Below are positions 1 to 21,069 of a DNA stretch of 64,000 nt, piece after piece. The stretch comes from Antedon mediterranea (Eukaryota > Echinodermata > Crinoidea > Comatulida > Antedonidae): contig NC_092679.1 of the NCBI RefSeq assembly GCF_964355755.1, positions 4,402,001 through 4,466,000 of the forward strand, written 5' to 3'. How positions within the stretch are numbered: position 1 is the stretch's first letter; each line of letters starts with the position of its first letter. The translations under genes and the position numbers were made by a program. Under the pieces are notes generated by a model. It saw only the letters and a list, made by a program, of their open reading frames with translations. It did no database searches and was not told the origin of the DNA.

Positions 1-12
1 TTTTGTTTACAG

Positions 13-9050
<9,038 letters not shown>

Positions 9051-9303
9051 ACCCTCTATTTCCTAACAAAAAATGGAACAAATAGGCCTATTCAACAGCC
9101 ATATTGAGTGTACATAACATTTTAGATAAACTATATATATATTAACTTTATTTTTACATACTAAATGCTTGTAAATGTATATATCTTGTATACCAGTGAA
9201 ACGGCTTTTCTTCCCTCAAATCTCAACAAATATAGAACATGAGAATGATAATGTAAGTTTAAGCTAGCTAGCTACATTTAGTTTAGTACATGCTAAATCT
9301 TAT

Positions 9304-9309
9304 AATAAA
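9304..9309 (+). terminator. Candidate polyadenylation signal of first membrane-protein gene
   Basis: AATAAA lies about 255 bases after the TAA stop at 9048-9050 and is followed by A-rich sequence. It is one of several possible signals in an AT-rich 3' region, so confidence is low. Confidence 0.3.
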
Positions 9310-9945
9310 AAAGAAAATTTACCAAAATTAAGAAATTTTATTAGGTTTATGATAATATAAAACAAACTACAAAAAATAAGTTTATATTGCAAGTATTATT
9401 ATTATATTATTATTAATAATCATGATTGGGCCATTTTGGGCTAAAATTCCTTGATTATCTGCCCAAGTTGTGTACGTATATTGGCTTATTGATATTTGGA
9501 CACGAACCTTCTCGCAGGCCGAGTAACTGTTATTGTGTCCATGGCAGCTGCTGCAGATATCAATTATTGGTGTTTGGTGAGGGAAAAGAAAGCTTGGGGG
9601 TAAGGGGATGTTTGGGAGCGGCAATCTCAACCCCGAAGCGCATAGTTGTAAATGAGGTTAGAACATAGGGTAATGCCTACTCAATAATTTAGAGAATATA
9701 ACTAATGAATAATTCATGTTTTCTGCATCGCTTACCTGTGATATGTTTGTTAACAACCAGGAATCTTCGAAGATTAAACATTTAATGTAATAATTATTTT
9801 TTTTCGCTGCAATCAATAAATGATTGTTTATTTATCTTCTAGTGTTAGCTTACTATTCCGGCCCTGAATACATAACATGCCTGAAAGGGTCTATAGTGAA
9901 TTTCAATTTTGTTTTTTTAATTATGTTTTGACCGATAACTGCATT
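9310..9945. other. Intergenic, no gene seen
   Basis: AT-rich sequence with ATT/AAT microsatellite-like runs (about 9395-9420) and a GC-richer patch at 9480-9660 containing overlapping short open frames on both strands. Neither frame has recognisable motifs, so I do not call them genes. Confidence 0.5.
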
Positions 9946-9949
9946 TAAA

Positions 9950-10100
9950 CCTATAATGATAATAACTTTATTTAACAAGGCCATATACATGGCCGCAGTC
10001 GCCTGCTCAAGTTAGTGTTTACTGACCGACCAACTGACCGACCGACATAGTGAGCTGACTAAAAACGGATACAACACTTGAATCACTAGGTTGTTACTCA
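9950..10100 (-). mobile_element. Probable 3' end of a non-LTR retroposon
   Basis: Read on the minus strand, this ends '...ggccttgttaaataaagtt' followed by 'attatcattatagg': an AATAAA-bearing terminus with a short (TTATCAT)-like tail, typical of LINE or SINE 3' ends. It includes the local duplication 'ccgaccaactgaccgaccga'. Only the tail region is recognisable, and the 5' extent is unknown. Confidence 0.35.
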
Positions 10101-10129
10101 CTATAAAACTATTTACAAAAGTTATCATT

Positions 10130-10790
10130 TACAGTACATTATGAATAAAAAACTATACAATTTCAAAAATGAAATTATGATTAGTTTCAGGTATAGGCCT
10201 ATCTACCTAAATTTAATTTATTGTTATTGTTTGTGATACAATTGAGTAATACGATAATACTTTATATATACTATAGAAAAGGGGACACACATGATACTAT
10301 TTCAAAAATTTAAATATGATTTCATGAAAAACATAGAGTTTCAGCTAAATTTAATTTATTGTTAATTTGATACAAATTGAGTACTATGATAATACTTATA
10401 TATACTTATAGAAAGAGGGACACACATGATACTATTTCAAAAATTAAAATATGATTTCATGAAAAACATAGAGTTTCAGCTAAATTGAATTTATTGTTAA
10501 TTACTGTGATACAAATTGGGTATTGTGATAATACTTATATATACTTATAGAAAGAGGGACACACATGATACTATTTCAAAAATTAAAATATGATTTCATG
10601 AAAAACATAGAGTTTCAGCTAAATTGAATTTATTGTTAATTACTGTGATACAAATTGAGTACTATGATAATACTTATATATACTTATAGAAAGAGGGACA
10701 CACATGATACTATTTCAAAAATTAAAATATGATTTTATTTATTGTTAATTTGATACAAATTGAGTACTATGATAATACCTTATTATACAG
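10130..10790. repeat. Tandem repeat, unit about 135-139 bp, about four copies
   Basis: The word 'gggacacacatgatactatt' starts at 10282, 10417, 10556 and 10695, giving spacings of 135, 139 and 139. Between these words the units share 'atttcatgaaaaacatagag', 'tttcagctaaatt' and 'atacttatatatacttatag'. Units 2-4 are nearly identical. The first is more diverged, and the last is cut short after 'aaaatatgattt' and joined to a partial copy. No coding potential. Confidence 0.85.
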
Positions 10791-10799
10791 TCAGTTTTT

Positions 10800-11970
10800 A
10801 CATGTGTTTTGCTTCAGTTCTCTATAAATAATTTAACAATGGTATTCTTCAATTGTTTACTTATCTCTGATTTGCATGTCGCCATTAACAGCTTTTCAAT
10901 ACAGTAGATACAGACTCTAAAACATGCACGCGGTTTTAAATTTACATAATTCGATGTTATTTGTTCTCGGTATAAATAGTTCAACAATGGTATTGTGACT
11001 GTGGTTTTAATTCAATCTCACCAAATATTTATTTTACAGTTGTTTACGTCACCAGTGATTATTAGCTATTCTTCAAGTTTATAGGGTTATTTCAAACAAA
11101 GTTACATCTCAGTAGTCCCCTTTAAATATACTAGTAGTAACCGAACACTTTTTAAATTATGAACAAAGAAAAGTACAAAAGAGCAAACCTCTCTTGCGCG
11201 ACCAAACTATGATAAGTTTTATATTGATTTTAATTCGAAAGCAAACATCAATAAGGTTTTAACAGATTTAAAAAAAATGTAGTTTATTCATAGAGATAGC
11301 TTTATGAATATAGGAGGAGGAATCTGAGGGTAAATAATAGATTCTTCCTTATGGGGCAATTATAATGGCAATCATATGAATGTAACATCGAGAATGAAAC
11401 TTGAAAAAGAACCATGTGATGAGAAGACCAAAGCAACGATGACGATGATGATGATGATGATAATTATGATAAAGATGATCATAACGAAGACAACTGATTA
11501 GAATATTCAATGTTTCACTTCTGCTTAACTCTGAATTCATTATTGTGTACATCAACAGCAATTTCAATTTCAATAGTACAGTGCCCTGTTGTTTTGTCAA
11601 ATCGCCTAGTTACAATTTGAATAATTGTTGTCTATACAAGAATTTAATTGTATTTATATGTAAAAGCTTATTTATCCATGAATTACAATTACAACTACAG
11701 TACACTGTATTCAATAAGCCATGTTTAGATTTGAGGAAATAAATTCTGTATACGAAAACGTATGATAAATACTGTTTAAACATTAGGTGATGTTGATTAA
11801 AATGTTATTGCGTGGAGAATCGAAAATTTGATGACACTCTGAGAAATACACTTACACCCTAAAATATAAACACATTACTAATACATTGTTTCAATGTAAT
11901 TATGGATAGGATTTTCCAGGAGATTATCAAATAGTAGATATAAATAGAAATATTTAGTTAAATCTAAGTT
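10800..11970. other. Intergenic, no gene seen; short GAT microsatellite
   Basis: AT-rich sequence. A (GAT)n microsatellite is at about 11437-11460. I saw no convincing exon, RNA gene or domain; the short open frames on both strands near 11350-11740 are low-complexity. Confidence 0.5.
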
Positions 11971-11973
11971 TTG

Positions 11974-12231
11974 GAGTGGAATTGTGGCTTGGTGGTTATG
12001 ATGCTTGGCTACCACTCCAAGGGTTCAAGTCCCGTCACATGTCAGGATTTTTTCTAAGGACAAAATTACAACTCCACTCCCAAAGGCTTGTAATAAGACT
12101 TTGTTTATGTAGAGCATCTTGTATATGTATGTCTTGTGAACCTCTGAGGGTCCCTAATGATCAGCAATTGCTGGATGGATCACCCTCTTTAAATATGGTA
12201 AAAAAAAAACAAAAAAACAAAAAAACACAAC
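11974..12231 (+). mobile_element. tRNA-derived SINE with A-rich tail
   Basis: A pol III A box (TGGCTTGGTGG at 11985-11995) and B box (GGTTCAAGTCC at 12022-12032) are followed by a body of about 160 bp unlike a tRNA. The element ends in an A-rich tail of A-runs separated by single C's (about 12200-12230). The A-to-B spacing of about 37 bases is shorter than in a working tRNA, and no acceptor stem closes, so this is a SINE head and not a tRNA gene. I could not find a clear target-site duplication. Confidence 0.7.
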
Positions 12232-12234
12232 AGT

Positions 12235-13500
12235 CAAAGTTATACTGATATATTTCACTATCAGATTATATCCAATCGAAAATTCATTATTATCAAAATT
12301 GATTTTATTTTAGATTATCTGATAGCTATTACGGAGGTAAAACATAGATATAATACCTCCGCGTCTTTATCATTTATTTATACCTCCGTGGTTATATATA
12401 TTGAATGTTCTGTTTCTACTTTCTAACAGGTTGGAAAGATCTGTTATGGATCTCACTGAGCCATGACGTTGAGAGCAATTGTTTGCAATTTCTATTGTTC
12501 CATTGTGATGCATATTAAGAACACCTTTCACATTTATTCTCATCATAATGAACCGTGACTCACGGTAAAGTACAGACAATTCACCACAGAACAAAACACC
12601 AAAATATTATCGTCACAAATGTAGCCAATATCGTATTTTATTTGACGGTTGTTTGAGGAAACTATTGGGACATATTAACTAAAAAACGATCTGTAAGGTT
12701 AGTATTTTGTAACAGTATTCGAGATGGTTGTTTGTATCCTATATTATAGTTGCTATAGGCAGGTATTTTCAACAGGTTTTATTGAACAGCAAGGTTGATA
12801 TACCGTTTTTGTGGTTGGAGTTTAGTCATTGTGATGACGTCTAATACTGATGAGATGCTATGCTGTACCAGTTTACCAAGGAAAGACACTTGCGTATTGA
12901 ATCCTAAATATTCTTGCAATTTGAGTGAATTAATACCATTTCACTGTGCTTATAGTACTGTACATAACGTGGCTATTACGGTATAGGTCTATTGTAGCTA
13001 TTTTCCAATAATAATTATAGGCTCGATCATAATTGATTTCACGTGTTCTGGAAAAGGTATATCAATGCTCTTTCTCAACCTCAATTTGTTTTTATCTTGT
13101 GTTATAAAAAAATGTTTTCTAAAAACCTAATTTGTTTTTTTTTATTATCAAACTTAGTTATTGTTAATTTTGTTGTGATACAAACACCAATTATATAATA
13201 AGAATTATCGTCAGAAATGTAGTCGTTCAATATTTCTGTATTAATAAACAATACCCTAATCCAAAGATCAATTAACATTTTGAAACAAAATCAATCTGGT
13301 TTAATTCATATCATAATTCTTCTATTCGAGATATTGTATACACCAATAATACAGTTGATAGATGTAGGTATAGGCTTCTCTCTGTACAGTACACTGATAG
13401 TACTGAAATGTTCTGAATGGTAAATAAGCTGACAAGTTTGTATTTCATTTCTAATCAATGTAGCCTATACTGTAACTTTAAAAATCATTGTTTTCATTAC
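12235..13500. other. Intergenic / upstream region of second membrane-protein gene
   Basis: No gene recognised. A small cluster of 'tacctccg' / 'cggaggta' inverted words lies at 12333-12395. An acceptor (cattacag) at 13500 directly before the start-codon exon implies that a non-coding first exon and the promoter lie somewhere in this stretch; I could not locate them. A 74-codon open frame on the minus strand (12370-12594) has no recognisable motif. Confidence 0.5.
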
Positions 13501-13521
13501 AGATATCAAAACCCACCCAAT

Positions 13522-16500
13522 ATGAAGTTTACAATCTGTATGGTTTTGCTTTTATTTCTAGCCTTGGAGTCAAACGCACAATTTGGTAAATGTTTTTAGT
13601 TACTTATTGACTTTAAATTATACGGTCTTTATCAGTATTCAAGACTTCCAAAACCAGATTCTAAAATGAACAGAATTAGGTTGCAAATGAAGATCGTTTT
13701 CCCTCTTTAAAATGTATTTAGAAAGCTACAGACATTTAGGGAAACCGACATGTTGGGCATCATGTTGGGAAAAGTACAATGTAGAAATTGTTAGGTAACT
13801 TCAAAAAAATCAAAGTATTATTCAAAGTATTTTATCTTTTAGCATTGGATGTTTTTATGGTAACTTTACTGAAAATGATAAGAAAAATATTGAGAGACCA
13901 CGTAAAATTGCACAACGTATTATTAAAGCTGATCTAACGCCTTGTTCATTTATCTATGAAAAGAGTATTCTAAAAAAAGTAAACAATATTATGAAAGACA
14001 CCACTCATCCGTTACATTACTGTTATAACTTAAATAGATCAGGCATTAGGCTACGACCTCCAAGAGCAAATCTTTGTAGAACTAGAAAATCCTTCGTTGT
14101 AAATAGCATTCATATTTTTAATTCTAATGTAAGACGTTAATGCAATTTTTAATAGTTTTACATTTTTAACAGTATTTTTTACTTTTTATCTTGTATTTTT
14201 AATCTGTTATAATACTGCACGTTTTTAAATTGTTGCAATACTGCTTTTTTAATCTACCAAGCAAAGTGAATTTCCATTTTTATGGACAAATAAAATTTCT
14301 TGAATCTTGAATCTTGAATCTTGAAAATGTCTTCTATTGTGAATTTCTATATTCTTTCTTTGTGTATCGGGTAGATCAAAAAGCGTATAATAGTTAGAAT
14401 AAAAAAGGTTGTTTGTTGAAATTACTTTGTGGTCAAAGCAAACAAAATTAAATAGTAAAGTATAGTTCTGTTTAAAATACAATCAAACTATTATTGAGAG
14501 ATATTTGTTTGTTAATAGTTTGATTTACCTAATTAATTTCTTTAAAAAACCAATTTCGGTACAGAGTTCACTTATTAGACGTTATTGTATTTAGTATATC
14601 CAGAAGTCACCAAAATAAAAACTAATCACCATATCTCTTCTTTCAAAAAGATGTAAATAACAGTCATCATAGTACTAGCAATTGACATAATATGAATTGC
14701 ACCTTGTGAATCGAAACTCTTCTCTAATATGTTTAGCACATCTTTTCACAGTTTTCGATATTCTTTTGAATTGTAAATTATAGTGTAAATAATCTGTTTT
14801 AATGCTATCGTCATCATCATTTTTTTTCGTAATTTAATTTCCTTACTGCAACAAAATTAATTTTTGCTTATTGATGTTTGTTGTTTTTTATGAATAAAGG
14901 TACCTCGACATTATTATGTAAGATATGCATACAGATACCTCGATATACATTATTGTATAATATATGAATAAAGATATCTCGATAGATACATCATTGTAGA
15001 AGATGACCCTATTAACACCCCACCCTTTGTTGCAGCTTGTAACAGTGCACCTTGTGCAAATAGCGCAACTTGCTACAACAGTAGAGAAGGAAATACGTTT
15101 TTCTGTTTATGTCCTGCCGGGTATACCGGAGTCCAGTGTGAAATCAGTTTACCTGGTAAGTCTAAAGCTCTGTTTCCACTATCGAAATTTATGTAACAAA
15201 AAAATGAAATGTACCAATATATGGACAAGACGACGTCATATCACTACCATAGTTGGACACATCACACTTTTTTTTTATTAAAATAGTTTGATAATGTAGA
15301 CAAAACTTAATTTTTATTTTTACTCGTTTGTTTGTTTTATTGGTCATGTGATGTTTTTTGTTTGTTTTTGTGTTAAAAACTTTTTTCTTCATTATATTTG
15401 TAATCCATTTACATATTTAAATTACGTTCTTCTCTATTATAATTTACAGAAAGGCTTCCATATAAATATATATATCTTTTGATTTTTTCAAAGGAACATG
15501 TCCCCCTAACTACGCATGTGTGAATGGTATCTGTAATTCGGACCTAATGGGGACCCCACACTGTGCCTGTTACATTGGATACTCCGGAGTGGACTGCTCA
15601 ATAAGAGGCCCTGGTAAGTACTTTTACCTTTGTATTTATTTTCCAATGAAAAGCATTGTGCTCAACAGAAAGAAAAAAACTTGTGAATATCAAAATAAAC
15701 TAATTGGTCATTTGTAACAACGGAGAACGATTGACTAACCACAGAAATCAAACAGTTCTTCTAGATGGATTGCTGACTTCAGTATGCATATTATCGTTGA
15801 GAGTGTTGGTGTTCATTATATAATTTCTAATAATCTTATTGGATGTTTACTCCATTCTGTTTTTTCTTTATCTGTTTGTTACATTTTTTTATATTACAGA
15901 GACATCATGCCATCTTCTCACTCCATGTCAAAACGACGGAATTTGTTTCACATTATCAACGGATCTTTCCTTGTATATTTGCGTTTGTACAGAACAATTT
16001 ACTGGAAAACACTGTGAAATTCTGGCAACAACAATCGAAGGTAATGAACATAAAACTGGAGAAATATTTTATATTTTCTCAGATTGACCGGCCATCATAA
16101 GTAAATGTTTGCAATTTTTACCGACTGCTCTATTTCAGATCGATGTGATCCAAATCCGTGTAAAAACAACGCCAATTGCAGCGTAGACGAGCACAACCCC
16201 GGAGGATATTACTGCGCATGCTTACAAGGATTCAGTGGCGAAAATTGCTCATTGGACGACACGTTAAGTACGTATCTATAATTAAAAAAAAAACACGAAA
16301 TTCCACAGAAGTAAAAATTTCATTTCATTTCATTTATTCCACATTTATTTAGTCATCAACAGTACAACTGAAAAACAGGGATCCTGCATAAAAAAGCTGT
16401 AGCTTCGTTTTTTTGTAGGACACTTTTACATAAGAACAAGTATATAGAACTTAAATAAAACAAAGGTGTTGTTAATCAGCATATAGTGATAACAAGTATT

Positions 16501-19500
16501 TTTTGACCTGTTTTTTTATACATTTATTTTGTTTCTTTAAAATAACCGGTTTATTACCACCATTAAAAGTGAATTCTTTCCACAATTTTGGTCCATATAT
16601 GTGTATAAACATACACTGCTTTCAATATGTATGTACCCATATTTATCTTTAAAAAAAAGCTAAACTTTGTTTTCAGCTTGTACCTATAGTGGCCAAACAT
16701 ATAGTAGCCAAGAAGTTCGGCAATATGATTGCAATCTTTGGTGAGTTTAGTAGTAGTAGTAGACAATGAAAAAATGAAATGAATTATATTAGTTATACCT
16801 GTTTCAACATCGAATTGAATATGTACAAGGTATTGACATGCAAGACAACCCATAATCAGCACCAACCCAAATCAGCTGCTTGGAACTATTCTCCATAATT
16901 GTATTTCCTGCCTATTTTAATCCTACAGTGTAATACTTATTTTAAGATCTAGCTGACGATGTCCTTTTTTACAACGAGCTTGAGTCTGCTTGCCATATAG
17001 TATATTAATTATCATTATTGTTACCATTTGAAAATTATGAAGAAATGCTGTCATGCTTTAAATGATTTTTTTTAATGATTTATTTTTATTACTTTGGCAG
17101 CACTTGTATTAATGGAATGTGGAGTTGTACAGAGGCTGCCTGTGGTAAGTAAACTTCAAGAATGATGAGCTTTTTTTAAAAATGGTAATTATATACTATG
17201 TGGAGGATGATGGAATATCAAAAAAGGAACCAGTGTTTTTCCTCCTTGGTTTAATAAGTTTCAAGTTCGAGCCGTGTCAATCGTTGTTGCCTTCCCCCTC
17301 GGATCATTTTAAGCGGTTGCTCATGGTGGTAGCTACTTCTGTGTTTGCCAGAAGATATTAAACTCCCTGCATTTCCCTATTCTTGTAAAAATTGTACTGA
17401 TATTTGATATTATAGGAGGAATGTGTGAATACGAAGACATGATATATCTTGAAAATGACAGCCGCCAGGAAGACTGCAACACATGGTGAGTTTTCTGTAG
17501 TGGCACGGTTACTTACCGGTGAATCAAGGGTCATAGGTTACAATGGGGTCAAAGTTATCAAACATGCTTTGCAAAAATATCATAACTTTTGTTTTGTTGA
17601 TTGATTTTGCTTACGTCCGTTTTCAAAATAACCTACGCAAATATTTTTATATATTTCTTTTCTTAAATCTTAGATGTCCATTCCATAAAGATAAACAGAT
17701 AAACTCTCAGGTTTTTTACTTAAGAACTCCTTATTAACTTAACTTAAGCAAAAACATATGACATATACATCATCATCATTAACTATGTTTACCTTGTAGT
17801 TACTGCTTAAATGGAGGATGGATATGCACAACAGAAGAATGCAATGGTATGTGGTAGAGAGACTCTCAGCATCGCTGTTTAATTGAAAGCATAATCATCA
17901 TATTGGCAGTTCTTTTTTGTATTTTTCTTTAGAAATGTAAAAACAAGTGAATGTTTTATTGGTTCAACATTTTCCCTACTCACTAAAATACATTCTGCTG
18001 TAGCATAAATTCCTCTTTTCGAAGAGAGTATTGTTCCTTTTGATTTATTGATTTAATAAAAGGTGGTATTATTATTATAATAATGTGAAGTATTATGTTT
18101 CCTTTTCTATTTGTTTCATAGAAAATGTTTGTCTATACGAAAAAAGTGATTATATTGAAATATATGATGAAGATGAACACAGATGGGAAGAATGTAATGT
18201 GTGGTAAATATTATGAATTTCTACAAATTTAGATTGACTGACAGTAGTAGGCGTATTATTTTCACTTCGCCTTATTACAAGGAGCTCTTTCATTGCTTTG
18301 TATTATTTTCGCATAATCTTCTTGATGATCTCTAGATTGTAAATAAACACCTTGTAAATATTAGGAATATGACCTGAACTATGGAGGGCACATAAAGGAT
18401 TCCGAATTATATTTTGCTCAATGTCTTATATGATATTTTTCAATTGACACCACAGTTATTGTCTTAATGGACTTTGGGCCTGCACTCTGGACTCATGCTG
18501 TAAGTGAATGTTTGTTTACACATGTTCTATGTTAGATTGTTAATCAGCGTTTCTTTAATTTGTGGAAAAGTTTTTGTTTGGCTGTTTCTGATTAATAATT
18601 TATTTATTTCATTGTTTTCTTTTCTATATTTTTGATGAACTGTCACCAACACCAGCAAATAGGTATGTTGTTTGTCTTAATCATAATTGATCCAATACAA
18701 TGTTGTCATTTAAATAGAATTAATCTAGGAATTAAATCAATATTTATTTATAATTCATAGTTAGACATTTGTTAAAAAGAAATTTACATGACCAAATAAG
18801 CGTATCGACTTTTTGCTGACAAGCTTTTCAAACCGTATCTGGACAACTACTCCTTGGGCAATTACCACCCGGAAAATTATCCCCCAGGACTACTACCATC
18901 CGGGAAACTATCCCCTAGGACAACTGCCTCCAGGATAATTCAAACTACTCTTAAAAGATCTAATTGCTCTGGTCAGATGTGGAGTAGCTACATTTGCTCC
19001 TCCTTTTTCAAAACCACATGTTCTCATTACTTTCAGAATGGTTATTAATGTTAAGTTTGAATTTGACGGTGATTTTGAAAACATTGTTGATGTTGTTGGC
19101 GCTTTTAAAATGTAAGTATATTTTTTATAACCATTACTTGATGTATCGATATTCCTTATTGTAATTGTTATACAATAAAAATGAAAAATTGGTTTTAGTT
19201 TAAGACAGGTATTTAAATTGTCGATTTTCAATTTCTTTTAATACGCAGATTACTTCAAGATGATATCTCATCGACCTATGACATAGAAAAAGATGCAATA
19301 GAACAAATGGAAGTAAGACTTTTTATTTTTGTTTTTACTTTATTTGTAAAGAACTGTAGGCCTAGTATTCCTCAATTGATTAAATTGAAAACACGTTTGA
19401 ACGTTCATTCCTTTAACAACCATTCCTCTCAACAAAAGTGTTTTAAAAGGATGAGGATTTTTTTTAATGAATCAATAGCATCCAACGTCTGAAATGGTGT

Positions 19501-20822
19501 TGTCTGTATTCATTGATGCCTTTCATATACATAACTTAAGCATTGTAATCGGGAATAATGTAATATGAATATAATTTTTTTCAGGTAAATGAAGGATATG
19601 ATGAAATCATAAAGGTTTCTTTTTCACTGGTCGGTAGTCAGGACGGCTCTGTCGATAAGATGTTGTCCAAAATTCAAACGCCTGTAAGTACCATTTGTAA
19701 TCATTATACTAGTGCAGTAGTACAGTAGTTATCCGTTTCTCCAGCACACCATGTTGTCTTATATTTTTATTGTGGATGATTCAAATTTTGTAATTATCTG
19801 ATAATCAATACTTTCTTGTAGTCTTACCAAAAGTCTCTAGTTATTTTTTTTTTTACGTTGTATTTACAAGCGCAACCAGCAAGCATTTTTCCTTCTGATG
19901 ATTAACTCAATTTAGGTAAATAGCTGAATTCTTAAGAACTCTCTTTGGTCTCTTTCTGGCACTTCTGATAATTTTGAGAAAATTACACCTCACAGCACCA
20001 GGAGGAATTAACTACAGTAATTCAAATTATCATCTTTCCCATTATCATCTTTCCTAGATTAATGATGGAGAGTATGCATTTACCTTCAATGGAATGCAAT
20101 ATCAAGCAAAGACAAATTCATTCTCATCGCAGCAAATTTGGCCCGAAAACACAGAATCTGGTATTAACAGCACTGTGGTTCTAGTCATTGTTTGTGCTGT
20201 CACAGGTCTCGGCTTTATCGTCATCATACTTGGTGTAACATTATACGTAAGCAAGTTTGGTTATTTTTTATGCTGTTTTTTTACCATGAGAAATCATTTA
20301 TTAAGCTCTGTCTACACTATCAAACTTTATGTGAAAACACGACGATGTCATATCACTATATTTTGTCCAGTTTGATAGTGTAGACAGAGCTTAAGTTTTA
20401 CAGTACAGTATTAGTTTTCCTAAAATGGTGCTGTAATGTTTTTTTACAGATTAGAACAGCCAACACAAAACGAAGAGACACCAAATATGGAAATGCAAAA
20501 CTTCCAAATGTAATTATGACATTATTTATATATTATTTAAATATAAAAAAATATATAAATTCAAGCACCTGAAGTTTCAGGTACACCCTGTAGTGCATGT
20601 GATCAAACTAGCGCCTTTGGCCTTTTATTTCGAACATCTTTGACATGAACTGGTTAAAGCTTACAACCTCTATTATATTTTCATACATATTTGCATATCT
20701 CCTCTTCTACATTGAATTTCTATCCATTTTTTTCTACAATACAGCGAAGAACTGGATTGGATAACGGCGACCAAACAAGATTAACAAGAGAAACAACCTT
20801 ACCTTCTAATTTGCATATTTAA
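13522..20822 (+). CDS. Complete multi-EGF / six-cysteine-module / SEA-like type I membrane protein, paralogue of upstream gene
   Basis: Exons: 13522-13585, 15036-15155, 15494-15613, 15900-16040, 16139-16267, 16677-16740, 17101-17144, 17416-17485, 17800-17846, 18122-18203, 18456-18499, 18656-18662, 19037-19111, 19249-19312, 19585-19683, 20058-20246, 20450-20509, 20745-20822 (TAA). All have GT-AG borders and one continuous frame. The start ATG has A at -3 and opens a signal peptide (MKFTICMVLLLFLALESNAQ). Four EGF modules, three six-cysteine modules, an SEA-like domain, a transmembrane helix (about 20172-20246) and a basic tail of about 45 residues follow. The SEA-like exons match those of the upstream gene in number, phase and nearly in length (64 nt in both for the second). 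The proteins are clearly paralogous but well diverged, so the duplication is not recent. An acceptor at 13500 implies a 5' UTR intron. Confidence 0.85.
13841..14325 (+). mobile_element. 3' fragment of a LINE: C-terminus of pol plus repeated tail
   Basis: An open frame from 13841 to the TAA at 14138-14140 (99 codons) reads CFYGNFTEND, RKIAQRIIKAD, HPLHYCYNL and RLRPPRANLCRTRKSF. This is the conserved C-terminal block downstream of the reverse transcriptase in CR1/L2/Rex-like LINEs. After a 165-base 3' UTR it ends in AATAAA-like sequence and a tandem heptamer tail (cttgaat, about 14300-14325). It is 5'-truncated, as is usual for LINE insertions, and lies in the first coding intron of the second membrane-protein gene. 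Confidence 0.8.
15036..16267 (+). other. Four EGF-like exons of second membrane-protein gene
   Basis: Exons 15036-15155, 15494-15613, 15900-16040 and 16139-16267 each encode one EGF module in phase 1-1. The first reads C.SAPCANSATC...CLCPAGYTGVQC and the fourth CDPNPCKNNANC...CACLQGFSGENC. The second is atypical at its start (CPPNYACVNGIC). The seven extra EGF modules of the upstream gene are absent here or were never gained. Confidence 0.8.
15164..15308. mobile_element. MITE family A, copy 5
   Basis: Begins AAAGCTCTGTTTCCACTATC and ends 'gtttgataatgtagacaaaactt', the family's inverted termini. The interior has the family words 'tatatggacaagacgacgtcatatcactacc' (in two pieces) and 'ggacacatcacac'. 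It starts 8 bases after the donor of exon 15036-15155, so it sits right at the 5' splice site. Confidence 0.7.
16314..16402 (-). mobile_element. Retroposon 3' end with (AAATG)n tail
   Basis: On the minus strand this reads '...aggatccctgtttttcagt', a short middle, 'aataaatgtggaataaatg', then four or so AAATG units. Architecture and wording (a palindromic CAGGATCCCTG box, then AATAAA, then AAATG units) are close to the spacer and extended-spacer blocks of the minisatellite at 27989-56888. It lies in the intron after the fourth EGF exon. Confidence 0.5.
16677..18499 (+). other. Three two-exon six-cysteine modules of second membrane-protein gene
   Basis: Exon pairs 16677-16740 + 17101-17144, 17416-17485 + 17800-17846 and 18122-18203 + 18456-18499. 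Each module has CNxC at the exon junction with the intron splitting the third cysteine codon (TG|C or TG|T), then CxxGxWxCT-x(3)-C. Spacing between the first two cysteines is 16, 17-18 and 21 residues, longer than classical pacifastin modules and closer to VWC N-terminal halves. Confidence 0.75.
17222..17345 (+). mobile_element. Possible degraded tRNA-derived SINE
   Basis: A B-box-like word (agttcgagcc at 17264-17273) is preceded about 37 bases upstream by a poor A-box match (accagtgttttt). The following 70 bases are GC-richer than the intron around them. No tail is evident, so this is weakly supported. Confidence 0.3.
18656..18662 (+). other. 7-nt microexon (CAAATAG) before SEA-like domain
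   Basis: The preceding exon ends in phase 1 at 18499, and the SEA-like exon from 19037 needs an incoming phase of 2. A 7-nt exon bounded by 'caacaccag' and the donor 'gtatgt' gives Ser-Asn-Arg and keeps the frame. It occupies the same place as the 4-nt microexon of the upstream gene. Confidence 0.55.
18838..18942. repeat. Minisatellite with 15-16 bp unit, about six copies
   Basis: Degenerate tandem units of the form GGACAACTACYNCCN: 'ggacaactactcctt', 'gggcaattaccaccc', 'ggaaaattatccccca', 'ggactactaccatcc', 'gggaaactatccccta', 'ggacaactgcctcca'. It lies in the intron before the first SEA-like exon of the second membrane-protein gene. Confidence 0.7.
19037..20822 (+). other. SEA-like domain, transmembrane helix and tail of second membrane-protein gene
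   Basis: Exons 19037-19111, 19249-19312, 19585-19683 and the start of 20058-20246 give 'VINVKFEFDGDFENIVDVVG', a helical stretch, 'IIKVSFSLVGSQDGSVDKM' and 'YAFTFNGMQY'. These line up one-for-one with the SEA-like exons of the upstream gene. A hydrophobic helix follows an N-glycosylation site (NST). The tail (IRTANTKRRDTKYGN..., ending LPSNLHI) is basic and unlike the acidic tail of the upstream paralogue, which suggests divergent intracellular partners. Confidence 0.65.
20301..20394. mobile_element. MITE family A, copy 6, short and perfect ends
   Basis: TTAAGCTCTGTCTACACTAT at the left is the exact inverse of ATAGTGTAGACAGAGCTTAA at the right, 94 bp in all including the TTAA-like edges. The middle is shorter than in other copies. 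It lies in the intron after the transmembrane exon of the second membrane-protein gene and is the best copy for defining the termini. Confidence 0.8.
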
Positions 20823-20917
20823 GAGGTTTTTTTTATTTACTATTTTATTCTCCGTCTACCGTACTTGTAAATTACACTGTACTTTAATCTTTTATACCGA
20901 GATAGTAATATATGTAA

Positions 20918-20923
20918 AATAAA
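20918..20923 (+). terminator. Candidate polyadenylation signal of second membrane-protein gene
   Basis: AATAAA about 95 bases after the stop codon at 20820-20822, in an AT-rich 3' UTR. Plausible position, no direct proof. Confidence 0.45.
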
Positions 20924-21069
20924 ATTTGTATAAAACAAAAAGTATCAATTAAGATTGCTTTTTCTATTTAAAAAAGGTTATTTAAAATAAATATTAATAT
21001 TATATTATTAATAAATATTCTTTAAAAAAACCTAAAAATCGTGTTTTCAGTAAGTAATAGGCCTAGTAA

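Noticed and set aside
11985-12050. Functional tRNA gene
   Set aside because: A and B boxes are present, but the spacing is too short, no acceptor stem can be closed, and a body with an A-rich tail follows: a SINE.
12370-12594. 74-codon minus-strand frame
   Set aside because: No recognisable motif, no splice context and no sign of conservation; treated as chance.
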